Positions 1-5,353 of a stretch of DNA of 10,717 nt are shown in pieces. Both the position numbers and the translations under genes were made by a program. The notes under the pieces were generated by a model. It did no database searches and was not told where the DNA came from. It saw nothing but the letters and a program-made list of their open reading frames with translations. Numbering within the stretch: position 1 is the stretch's first letter; each line of letters begins with the position of its first letter. Source of the stretch: an uncultured Clostridia bacterium (GTDB lineage Bacteria; Bacillota; Clostridia; Christensenellales; Borkfalkiaceae); contig CANRFK010000039.1 in assembly GCA_947629875.1 (NCBI GenBank), positions 1 through 10,717 of the forward strand. The letters run 5' to 3'.

Positions 1-2084
1 CGCACGGGGCGCCCCGTGAACGCCGAGAGAATGGCGGTCGCCATGGTGATGCCCGCGGAGGGCCCGTCCTTGGGCGTGGCGCCCTCGGGAATGTGGATGT
101 GGATATCCTTCTTCTCAAAGTCCTCCTCGTTGATGCCGTACTTTTCGGCATGCGCGCGGATATAGCTGATGGCGGCGCGGGCGGATTCCTTCATGACGTC
201 GCCGAGTTTGCCCGTGAGGAGGATATCCCCCTTGCCCTGCATGGCGGAGACCTCGATGGTGAGCGTCGCGCCGCCGACGGCCGTCCAGGCAAGCCCCGTC
301 GCCATGCCCACTTCGTCCTTTTCGAGCATCTCGTCGTCGCGCAAAAACCGCTTGGCGCCGAGGAATTTTTCGAGGTTGAGTTTGGTGACGGAGAGCTTCT
401 CGTCCTCGCCCTTGGCGATGCGCACGGCGGCCTTGCGGCAGACGGTGCCGATGGTGCGCTCCAAGGAGCGCACGCCCGCCTCCATGGTGTAGCCGTCGAT
501 GATGGCGTCGACGGCGCCGTCGGTGAATTTCAGCTGCTGTTCGGCAAGCCCGTTCTCCTTCCGCTTCTTGGGAACGAGATAGCGTTTTGCGATCTCCGCC
601 TTCTCCTGCTGGGTGTAGCCCGAGAGCTCGATGATCTCCATTCTGTCGCGGAGGGGAGAGGGAATGGTATCGAGCGTGTTGGCCGTGGCGATGAACATGA
701 CCTTTGAAAGGTCGTACTCCACTTCCAAATACCTGTCGCGGAAGGTGCTGTTTTGCTCGGGGTCTAAAACTTCGAGAAGGGCGCTTGCGGGGTCGCCGCG
801 CATATCCGAGGAAATTTTATCCACCTCATCGAGGAGGAACACGGGGTTAATGGAGCCCGCGTTCTTCATCTCATAGAGGATGCGCCCCGGCATCGCGCCG
901 ATGTAGGTGCGGCGGTGGCCGCGGATCTCGGCTTCATCTTTGAGGCCGCCGAGGCTCATGCGCACGAATTTTCTGCCCAGCGCGCGCGCAATAGACATGG
1001 CGATGCTCGTCTTGCCCACGCCCGGGGGCCCGACGAGGCACAGGATGGGCGCTTTGAGCTCGCCCGTCAGCTTCAAAACGGCGAGATATTCGACGACGCG
1101 CTCCTTGATCTTTTCGAGGCCGTAGTGGTCGGCGTTTAAGACCTTTTCGACGTCGGAGAGCTTCTCGGTGTCCTTGGTCTCCTCGTGCCACGGAAGGTCG
1201 ATGAGCCAATCGGCGTAGTTGCGAAGCACGGTGTATTCGGGCGAGGAGGGCGGCATCTTGTCCATGCGGGCGAGCTCCGCCATTGCCTTCTCCTCGACGG
1301 CGGCGGGCAATTTTTTGGCGAGGAGCTTCTCGCGCAGCTTCTCGTTCTCCTGTATATCGTCGCCGAGTTCGGCGTGAATGGCCTTGAGCTGTTCGCGCAG
1401 GAAAAATTCTTTCTGCGATTTATCGATGTTCCTTCTGACGTCCTGCGCGATCTTGCGCTCGAGCTTGGCGATCTCGAGCTCGTCGTTGAGGCACCGCTCG
1501 AAGAGTTTCAACCGCTCCACGAGGCGGTTTTCCTCCAAGAGCTGCTGTTTGACGTCCTCCCGGAGGCGCATGTTGTAGGCGCAGACGTTGATATACTTGT
1601 CGATATCGGCAATGCCCGTGAGCGCGGCGTCGAGTTCCTTGGAGATCTTGCCGTCGCTCGTGACGATATCCTTGACGAGATCCTTCGCCGTGCGGAAGTA
1701 GGCCTCCTCCAAGGTGGGGTCGCCGTGGACGGTTAAAATTTCATCGGTGACGGCGTAGATGTAGCCGCTCTCCAAGCGGAAATCGCGCGCGGTCGCGCGG
1801 TAGACGCCCTCCACATACACACGGACCCTATCGCCGGGGAGGCGCGTCGCCTGACGGATGCGCGCCACCGTGCCCACGGGGCAGAGATCGCCGTCCTCGG
1901 GAAACTCCTTGGCGGGGTCCTTCTGGCGAGCGAGAAAGACGTAGCGGTCGTTGTCCTCGGCGCGCTCCACGGCGGCAAGGGAGAGCCCCCTGCCCACATC
2001 GAACGCCGCGGCGACATCGGGGAACACGAGCTGCGTGCGCATGGGAATGACGGAAAGTATTCTGACTTGCGGATAGTTCTCCAT
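1..2084 (-). CDS. lon: ATP-dependent protease Lon (3'-truncated by window edge)
   Basis: Cytosolic AAA+ serine protease that unfolds and degrades damaged and regulatory proteins. The frame runs open from ATG 2084 to the window start, giving 694 complete codons of a roughly 780-residue family. The N-terminal substrate-binding domain starts close to residue 1 (VIPMRTQLVFPD near residues 12-23). A charged helical region follows, with the family-typical KEFFLREQLKAI stretch. Walker A is GPPGVGKT at residues 352-359 and Walker B is VFLLDEVDK with D419/E420. The protease domain carries KDGPSAGIT with catalytic Ser676. The partner lysine, about 43 residues later, lies outside the window, so completeness cannot be judged. 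The start is supported by an AGAGG-type ribosome site about 6 bases upstream and a promoter beyond it. Lon follows the SLOG gene on the same strand but has its own promoter. No frameshift was seen. Confidence 0.97.
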   Translation of the reverse strand, partial: MENYPQVRILSVIPMRTQLVFPDVAAAFDVGRGLSLAAVERAEDNDRYVFLARQKDPAKEFPEDGDLCPVGTVARIRQATRLPGDRVRVYVEGVYRATARDFRLESGYIYAVTDEILTVHGDPTLEEAYFRTAKDLVKDIVTSDGKISKELDAALTGIADIDKYINVCAYNMRLREDVKQQLLEENRLVERLKLFERCLNDELEIAKLERKIAQDVRRNIDKSQKEFFLREQLKAIHAELGDDIQENEKLREKLLAKKLPAAVEEKAMAELARMDKMPPSSPEYTVLRNYADWLIDLPWHEETKDTEKLSDVEKVLNADHYGLEKIKERVVEYLAVLKLTGELKAPILCLVGPPGVGKTSIAMSIARALGRKFVRMSLGGLKDEAEIRGHRRTYIGAMPGRILYEMKNAGSINPVFLLDEVDKISSDMRGDPASALLEVLDPEQNSTFRDRYLEVEYDLSKVMFIATANTLDTIPSPLRDRMEIIELSGYTQQEKAEIAKRYLVPKKRKENGLAEQQLKFTDGAVDAIIDGYTMEAGVRSLERTIGTVCRKAAVRIAKGEDEKLSVTKLNLEKFLGAKRFLRDDEMLEKDEVGMATGLAWTAVGGATLTIEVSAMQGKGDILLTGKLGDVMKESARAAISYIRAHAEKYGINEEDFEKKDIHIHIPEGATPKDGPSAGITMATAILSAFTGRPV

Positions 2085-2100
2085 ACAATACCTCTTATGG

Positions 2101-2118
2101 GTGATACCATTATATCAC
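2101..2118. promoter_or_regulatory. inverted repeat over the lon -10 box (possible operator)
   Basis: GTGATA (2101-2106) and TATCAC (2113-2118) form a perfect 6-base inverted repeat with a 6-base centre, and the lon -10 hexamer lies inside it. This is a plausible repressor site, but short inverted repeats in AT-rich promoters also arise by chance. It matches no operator known to me. Confidence 0.35.
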
Positions 2119-2137
2119 ACATTTCAAGGTTTTTCAA
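2109..2137 (-). promoter_or_regulatory. sigma-A-type promoter of lon
   Basis: On the minus strand, TTGAAA (2137-2132), a 17-base spacer and a perfect TATAAT (2114-2109) lie upstream of the lon ATG. The predicted transcript starts near 2102, leaving a leader of about 18 bases. The -35 box overlaps the stop codon of the upstream SLOG gene, so lon need not depend on read-through. No CIRCE element or CtsR-type heptamer repeat was seen. Confidence 0.8.
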
Positions 2138-2589
2138 ACATTTTGCGGGGCGGGCGCGCGGTATAAATTGAGGATAGATAGACCCCGCTTTTGCGCATAC
2201 CGCAACGCGGCCTTTGCCCCGCTTCGGGATGCCGCCTCGTCCACATAGCAGATGAGGGCATCGCACCCATCGATCATCCTGCGGTTGCTCCACGCAATGC
2301 GCCGCTTGTAGTAAAGTTCTTCTATGTCGAAGAGGACGGTATCGACGTCATCGTACCGCCCGCTCTTTGCGGAGGCAGGGCTCGTTAAGACCACTTCTAT
2401 CCGAATTTCGGGGTAGCGTTTCCGCAAAACGCGGCACGCGGAGAGCGCGAGACGGTCGAACTCGCCGTGCGTCCCCATTGTGAACACAAGGCAACCCGCC
2501 TTGATTTGTTTTTCGGTTTCGTTTAGGAGCAATTCAAAGACCCCCTCTTTGAGCACGAGCCGATGCCCGATAAAAGCCGTTTTGCGCAT
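2134..2589 (-). CDS. SLOG-family (DUF1273/YpsA-like) nucleotide-binding protein
   Basis: A 151-residue Rossmann-like protein. It shows the SLOG hallmarks in order: an N-terminal strand ending in FIGHR (residues 6-10), the phosphate-loop-like GTHGEFD (39-45), a central EVVLTS strand, then SNRRMIDGCDALICYV (101-116) and a C-terminal helix with SRSGAKAALRYAQKRG ending in a SILNLY strand. Proteins of this DUF1273 group are common in Bacillota and their elements. They are predicted to bind nucleotides or nucleotide-derived ligands, but the ligand here is unknown. The start at 2589 follows a very strong GGAGGGGGG ribosome site. The gene is divergent from a small XRE regulator, with two identical palindromes between them, so it is probably that regulator's target. 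Family assignment is firm; cellular role is open. Confidence 0.85.
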   Translation of the reverse strand: MRKTAFIGHRLVLKEGVFELLLNETEKQIKAGCLVFTMGTHGEFDRLALSACRVLRKRYPEIRIEVVLTSPASAKSGRYDDVDTVLFDIEELYYKRRIAWSNRRMIDGCDALICYVDEAASRSGAKAALRYAQKRGLSILNLYRAPAPQNV

Positions 2590-2606
2590 TGTTGCCCCCC
2601 TCCCTC

Positions 2607-2636
2607 ATAATAGCACAAAAACAGAGATATATCTCT
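2607..2636 (-). promoter_or_regulatory. extended -10 promoter of the SLOG gene
   Basis: The minus strand carries TGC followed by TATTAT (2615-2607), an extended -10 element. The expected -35 position falls on the 14-bp palindrome at 2623-2636 rather than on a TTGACA-like box. A protein bound there would compete with RNA polymerase. Promoter placement is inferred. Confidence 0.55.
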
Positions 2637-2681
2637 CATATTTTTACAAGTTTTTTGCTAAACTTTAAGAGATATATCTCT
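2623..2681. promoter_or_regulatory. paired 14-bp palindromic operators between SLOG and XRE genes
   Basis: The perfect palindrome AGAGATATATCTCT occurs twice, at 2623-2636 and 2668-2681, exactly 45 bases apart. The second copy extends by one matched base on each side. The first overlaps the -35 region of the SLOG promoter and the second ends 13 bases before the XRE start codon. Two identical sites in a divergent intergenic region beside an XRE gene are the usual layout for autoregulation and control of the neighbour. The binding protein is inferred to be the 2695-2940 product. Confidence 0.75.
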
Positions 2682-2694
2682 TTTGGACTGAACC

Positions 2695-2940
2695 ATGAAG
2701 TTAGAGGAAGCCATCACAAAGCGGATCAATGACCTGTGCGAAGCGCGGAACATTTCGCCGAACAAACTCGCAAGCATGGCGGGCATGCCCTCGGCGACGC
2801 TGCGGTGCATCTTCTACGGGCGGAGCAAGAACCCGGGGACGCGGACGCTTCTCGATCTGTGCCAAGCCTTGGGGATCACGCTGTATGACTTTTTCGACGA
2901 CCCCATGTTTCGTTCCGCCGATCTGGAAGGGAACTATTGA
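2695..2940 (+). CDS. small XRE/Cro-CI-type HTH regulator
   Basis: An 81-residue DNA-binding protein made almost entirely of one XRE helix-turn-helix domain. The helix-turn-helix lies around residues 20-42 (ISPNKLASMAGMPSATLRC), followed by the scaffold segment TRTLLDLCQALGITLYDFF (49-67) and a short acidic tail. No ligand-binding or dimerisation domain is present. The start codon has only a weak ribosome site (GGAC) and lies 13 bases after a palindrome, so the leader must be very short. The gene is divergent from the SLOG gene and followed by its own terminator. It probably represses itself and the SLOG gene through the two 14-bp palindromes; that role is inferred. Confidence 0.88.
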   Translation: MKLEEAITKRINDLCEARNISPNKLASMAGMPSATLRCIFYGRSKNPGTRTLLDLCQALGITLYDFFDDPMFRSADLEGNY

Positions 2941-2956
2941 GCCGTAATATGTTGAG

Positions 2957-2983
2957 GCCGCCCGCACTGCGGGCGGCATTTTT
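2957..2983 (+). terminator. intrinsic terminator of the XRE gene
   Basis: A perfect 9-base stem, GCCGCCCGC/GCGGGCGGC, with an ACT loop is followed by ATTTTT. It lies 17 bases after the XRE stop. The same 9-base arm recurs in two larger hairpins at 3554-3587 and 3632-3680. Confidence 0.85.
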
Positions 2984-2986
2984 GGC

Positions 2987-3019
2987 AAAAAAATAAGGAC
3001 GCCCCAATCCGAGGCGCCC
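2987..3019 (-). terminator. intrinsic terminator of the candidate small RNA
   Basis: On the minus strand GGGCGCC (3019-3013) pairs with GGCGTCC (3003-2997) as a 7-base stem with one G-U pair, followed by TTA and a run of seven T ending at 2987. Good intrinsic terminator, facing the terminator of the 2695-2940 gene. Confidence 0.75.
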
Positions 3020-3130
3020 GCTTCGAGTATCCCCGAATTGTCTGCGTCACAATTTCCCAACGTTCACGTGGAAAAAGGATACACCGATGCCGTTGTATCT
3101 CGTGAACGTTAGTATATGAAATTGTGACGC
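2987..3130 (-). ncRNA. candidate small RNA, about 144 nt, three hairpins
   Basis: A transcription unit on the minus strand with no convincing protein gene inside it. It starts about 7 bases after a TTGCAA-17-TATACT promoter and ends at an intrinsic terminator. The first 89 bases fold into a tiered hairpin: a perfect 14-base outer stem (3043-3056 with 3118-3131), a 2/7-base internal loop, a perfect 10-base stem (3059-3068 with 3101-3110), and an apical GATACA/TGTATC stem (3078-3083 with 3094-3099). The first transcribed base falls within the outer stem, so the 5' end would be sequestered. Next comes a 6-base hairpin with a GAUA loop (about 3024-3039), then the terminator stem. It does not match 6S, SRP, tmRNA or RNase P RNA as far as I can tell. 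It runs convergently into the XRE terminator. A target is not evident. Confidence 0.6.
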
Positions 3131-3136
3131 ATTTTA

Positions 3137-3165
3137 AGTATAACACACCCGCAAACCAATTGCAA
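3137..3165 (-). promoter_or_regulatory. promoter of the candidate small RNA
   Basis: On the minus strand, TTGCAA (3165-3160), a spacer of exactly 17 bases and TATACT (3142-3137). The predicted start is near 3130, within the outer stem of the hairpin RNA, which supports an independent transcript. Confidence 0.7.
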
Positions 3166-3270
3166 GTTTTTCTGCAAATTTCATGCCAACCGCGCGGGTG
3201 GTATTTTTTATAAATGACAAAACGGCGCCCCCTCGCCCGCTACGCAAAATGAGCCGCGCGTTTCGACTTG

Positions 3271-3299
3271 ATTATATAAGAACTTTCGTTCTTTGTCAA
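3271..3299 (-). promoter_or_regulatory. perfect-consensus divergent promoter with embedded operator
   Basis: The minus strand has TTGACA (3299-3294), a 17-base spacer and TATAAT (3276-3271), matching the sigma-A consensus at all twelve positions. The spacer is almost entirely filled by the inverted repeat AAGAAC-TTTC-GTTCTT (3278-3293), a site where a bound repressor would block polymerase. A weaker inverted repeat, TAGA-N5-TCTA, lies at 3310-3322, about 30 bases away, just before the XRE start. Transcription from here would begin near 3264 and run through 3220-3134 toward the small RNA. Repression by the 3333-3533 protein is inferred. Confidence 0.75.
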
Positions 3300-3332
3300 T
3301 TATTTTAAGTAGATTTCTTCTAATATGGTCGT

Positions 3333-3533
3333 ATGATAGCCGAACGGATCAAGGAATTGCGCACGGAAAAGGGACTTTCGCAGGCGCAACTCGGAAAGGC
3401 GATCGGGACGAGCCAGAAAGCCATTGATTTTTGGGAACGGGAAGTGCACGAGCCCAAGGCAAGTTATATTATTGCTTTGTGCGACTTTTTCGGCGTGTCC
3501 GCGGACTATCTGCTCGGCAGAAAGGAAGTTTGA
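3333..3533 (+). CDS. small XRE-type HTH regulator
   Basis: A 66-residue single-domain XRE protein: MIAERIKELRTEKGLSQAQL, then the recognition-helix region GTSQKAIDFWEREVHEPK (25-42), then IIALCDFFGVSADYLLGRKE, the usual end of this fold. There is no additional domain. No ribosome site precedes the ATG. A -10-like TAATAT (3321-3326) ends only 6 bases before it, so the mRNA may be leaderless. The gene is divergent from a perfect-consensus minus-strand promoter carrying a palindrome in its spacer, its most likely regulatory target. No T-tailed terminator directly follows; the next is at 3744-3785. Confidence 0.87.
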   Translation: MIAERIKELRTEKGLSQAQLGKAIGTSQKAIDFWEREVHEPKASYIIALCDFFGVSADYLLGRKEV

Positions 3534-3553
3534 GAACAAAAAAAGATACGCTC

Positions 3554-3587
3554 GTTGCCGCCCGCGGCTTTTGCCGCGGGCGGCAAC
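3554..3587. repeat. 15-bp perfect inverted repeat (GC-rich hairpin)
   Basis: A perfect 15-base stem (3554-3568 with 3573-3587) around a TTTT loop, containing the arm GCCGCCCGC shared with two other hairpins in this region. No T-run follows, so it is not a standard intrinsic terminator. Its right side and what follows (3576-3607) resemble 10367-10395, with two matching 11-base blocks. Confidence 0.8.
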
Positions 3588-3617
3588 TCGGTATGAGGGA
3601 AGTGGACTTCGTTTTTC

Positions 3618-3725
3618 GGGATTCTTCGACTCGCCGCCCGCGCTCCGCCCCCGCTGTGCGGGGGCGGAGCGCGGGCGGCGGCTCAGAATGACGCGGAGGA
3701 CTACGCGCGGGGCAGAATGACGCGG
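3618..3725. repeat. REP-like palindromic element with direct repeat
   Basis: A perfect 23-base stem (3632-3654 with 3658-3680) around a TGT loop. It is flanked by GGATTCTTCGACT on the left and CTCAGAATGACGCGG on the right. The 13-base unit CAGAATGACGCGG recurs at 3684-3696 and 3713-3725. From general knowledge, ATTCTTCG...CAGAATGAC flanks of this type are seen in intergenic repeat families of several bacterial phyla. No transposase accompanies it here. It occupies the non-coding stretch between an XRE gene and the rubredoxin terminator. Confidence 0.7.
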
Positions 3726-3743
3726 GGAGATGTGAGCAAAATA

Positions 3744-3785
3744 GCAAAAACCCGCCGAACACTGTGCGTTTCGGCGGGTTTTTGC
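3744..3785. terminator. bidirectional terminator between XRE and rubredoxin genes
   Basis: A perfect 16-base stem, GCAAAAACCCGCCGAA (3744-3759) with TTCGGCGGGTTTTTGC (3770-3785), around a 10-base loop. It has a T-run on both strands, so it can end the minus-strand flavodiiron-rubredoxin message and any plus-strand transcript from the XRE gene. The 91 bases between it and the rubredoxin stop hold no recognised feature. Confidence 0.85.
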
Positions 3786-3876
3786 GTGTTTGGTTTCAAA
3801 GAAAACTTTTCCTTTTTTCGGCGGTTTTGGCGGAGAATTTCTCCGCGCCTTGCCCGCTTCCGCAGAAAAAAACTGC

Positions 3877-4032
3877 TTACTCGGCGGAAAAGTCCTCTTT
3901 GCCTACGCCGCAGAGCGGGCAGGTGAAATCGTCGGGAACATCCTCCCACTTGGTGCCGGGCGCGATGCCGTTATCGGGATCGCCCGTCTCTTCGTCGTAC
4001 TCATAGCCGCATACATTGCAAATGTACTTCAT
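3877..4032 (-). CDS. rubredoxin
   Basis: A 51-residue iron-only electron carrier of the cytosol. Two CxxC knuckles bind the Fe: YICNVCGYEY near residues 3-12 and FTCPLCGVGKEDF near 36-48. The typical core (DNGIAPGTKWEDVPDDF) lies between them. The length is normal for the family. Its ribosome site AAGGAG overlaps the last codons of the flavodiiron gene and only 3 bases separate the two genes, so the pair is one operon and probably translationally coupled. Rubredoxins are the usual direct electron donors to flavodiiron proteins, so this one most likely feeds that enzyme. A strong terminator follows. Confidence 0.97.
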   Translation of the reverse strand: MKYICNVCGYEYDEETGDPDNGIAPGTKWEDVPDDFTCPLCGVGKEDFSAE

Positions 4033-4035
4033 ACT

Positions 4036-5247
4036 TCACTCCTTTTTATTTTTTATGTCATCGGCAAGTTCCTTGCCGAGGGCTTCAAGCTGCGCGAGGG
4101 TCTCCTCCTTGACGGCGGAAAGGATGGTGACCTTCTCCCCCACCTCCGTCATATTCTTCCATTCGCCGATGATGGCCTGCATATACCCGCCCGCCTGCGG
4201 CGCCCAGCTGCCGTTCTCGACGAGGGCATACCTGCGGTTTTGGTAGGCATGGGCTCCCAAATCGTGCAGGAAATTCTCCATGCTGATGAAAATGCCGTTG
4301 TTGTACGTGGTCGTCGCAAACACAACGTGCGAGTAGCGGAAGGCCTCGGCGAGCAAATTTGAGACATGGGTGACGGAAACATCGTAAACCTTGACGTTGG
4401 TGACGCCGTTCTTTGCGATCGCCGCCGCCAAAATCTCCGCGGCGTTCTGCGTGTGCCCGTACACCGACGAATAGAACACCGCGACGCCCGTTTCCTCGGG
4501 CAAATACTTGCTCCAAATATCGTATTTGTTGAGATACCACGCGAAATTCTTGCGCCAGACGGGGCCGTGGAGGGGGCAGACGAGGTTGATTTTCAGCCCC
4601 GCCGCCTTCTTCAAAACGTTCTGCACCTGCACGCCGTACTTGCCCACGATGTTGAAGTAGTAGCGGCGGGCGTCGTCCAAAAAGTCGCGCTCGAAGTTAG
4701 TTTCATCGGCGAAGATGCTGCCCGCGAGCGCGCCGAACGTGCCGAAGGCATCGGCCGAGAACAGGATGCCGTCCTCGGGGATATAGGTGAACATGACTTC
4801 GGGCCAGTGCACCATGGGCGCGAACACGAACTGCAACGTGCGCTTGCCCACGGACATAGTATCCCCCTCTTTCACGACGCGCACGTTTTCGCCCTCTAAG
4901 TGGAAGAAGTTGGAGAGCATGCTTTTCACCTTTTGATTGGTGACAATTGTGACGCCGGGGTACTTCTCCATGAGGCGGACGAAACTTGCGGAGTGGTCGG
5001 GCTCCATGTGGTGGATGACGAGATAGTCGAGCTTTCTCTCGCCCAAGACGTGCTCCACGTTCTCGAAGAACACCTCCGAGGCGGCGATATCCACGGTATC
5101 GAAGAGCACGGTTTTTTCGTCCATGAGGAGATAGGAGTTGTAGGAGACGCCGCGCGGCACGGGGAAAGCGCTCTCGAAGAGGGCGATGCGCCGATCGTTT
5201 CCGCCCACATAGTGTAAGTCTTTGCAAATTTCAACGGTGTTGTGCAT
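4036..5247 (-). CDS. fprA: flavodiiron protein (FprA-type O2/NO reductase)
   Basis: A 403-residue cytosolic enzyme that reduces O2 to water, or NO to N2O, protecting anaerobes. Residues 1-250 form the metallo-beta-lactamase-like domain. The diiron ligands are visible: H80-x-E82-x-D84-H85 in HHMEPDHS, H147 in MVHWPE, D166 in SADAFG and H227 in PLHGP. Residues 254-400 form the flavodoxin FMN domain, with the phosphate-binding loop YSSVYGHTQNAA. There is no extra C-terminal rubredoxin or flavin reductase domain, so it is the short class A form. Its electron donor is supplied by the rubredoxin gene 3 bases downstream. The start is supported by a GAGG ribosome site and a good promoter. Whether O2 or NO is preferred cannot be read from sequence. 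Confidence 0.96.
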   Translation of the reverse strand: MHNTVEICKDLHYVGGNDRRIALFESAFPVPRGVSYNSYLLMDEKTVLFDTVDIAASEVFFENVEHVLGERKLDYLVIHHMEPDHSASFVRLMEKYPGVTIVTNQKVKSMLSNFFHLEGENVRVVKEGDTMSVGKRTLQFVFAPMVHWPEVMFTYIPEDGILFSADAFGTFGALAGSIFADETNFERDFLDDARRYYFNIVGKYGVQVQNVLKKAAGLKINLVCPLHGPVWRKNFAWYLNKYDIWSKYLPEETGVAVFYSSVYGHTQNAAEILAAAIAKNGVTNVKVYDVSVTHVSNLLAEAFRYSHVVFATTTYNNGIFISMENFLHDLGAHAYQNRRYALVENGSWAPQAGGYMQAIIGEWKNMTEVGEKVTILSAVKEETLAQLEALGKELADDIKNKKE

Positions 5248-5265
5248 GGTTTTACCTCGCGGAAA

Positions 5266-5294
5266 ATTCTACCATATTTTGCCCGAGAATGCAA
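5266..5294 (-). promoter_or_regulatory. promoter of the fprA-rubredoxin operon
   Basis: On the minus strand, TTGCAT (5294-5289), a 17-base spacer and TAGAAT (5271-5266). The leader would be about 12 bases and contains the GAGG ribosome site. No PerR- or Fur-like palindrome was recognised. Confidence 0.7.
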
Positions 5295-5313
5295 GCAAAC
5301 AAACGGGATTTCT

Positions 5314-5345
5314 GAAAAAGCCTCTTCTTCGGAAGAGGCTTTTTC
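5314..5345. terminator. bidirectional terminator after the MBG lipoprotein gene
   Basis: A perfect 14-base stem, GAAAAAGCCTCTTC (5314-5327) with GAAGAGGCTTTTTC (5332-5345), closing a TTCG tetraloop, with T-runs on both strands. It starts 8 bases after the lipoprotein stop and separates that gene from the fprA promoter. Confidence 0.9.
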
Positions 5346-5353
5346 GTCGCGTT

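Noticed and set aside
93..1736. Several open frames on the plus strand
   Set aside because: They are antisense to lon, whose conserved Walker and protease motifs read continuously on the minus strand.
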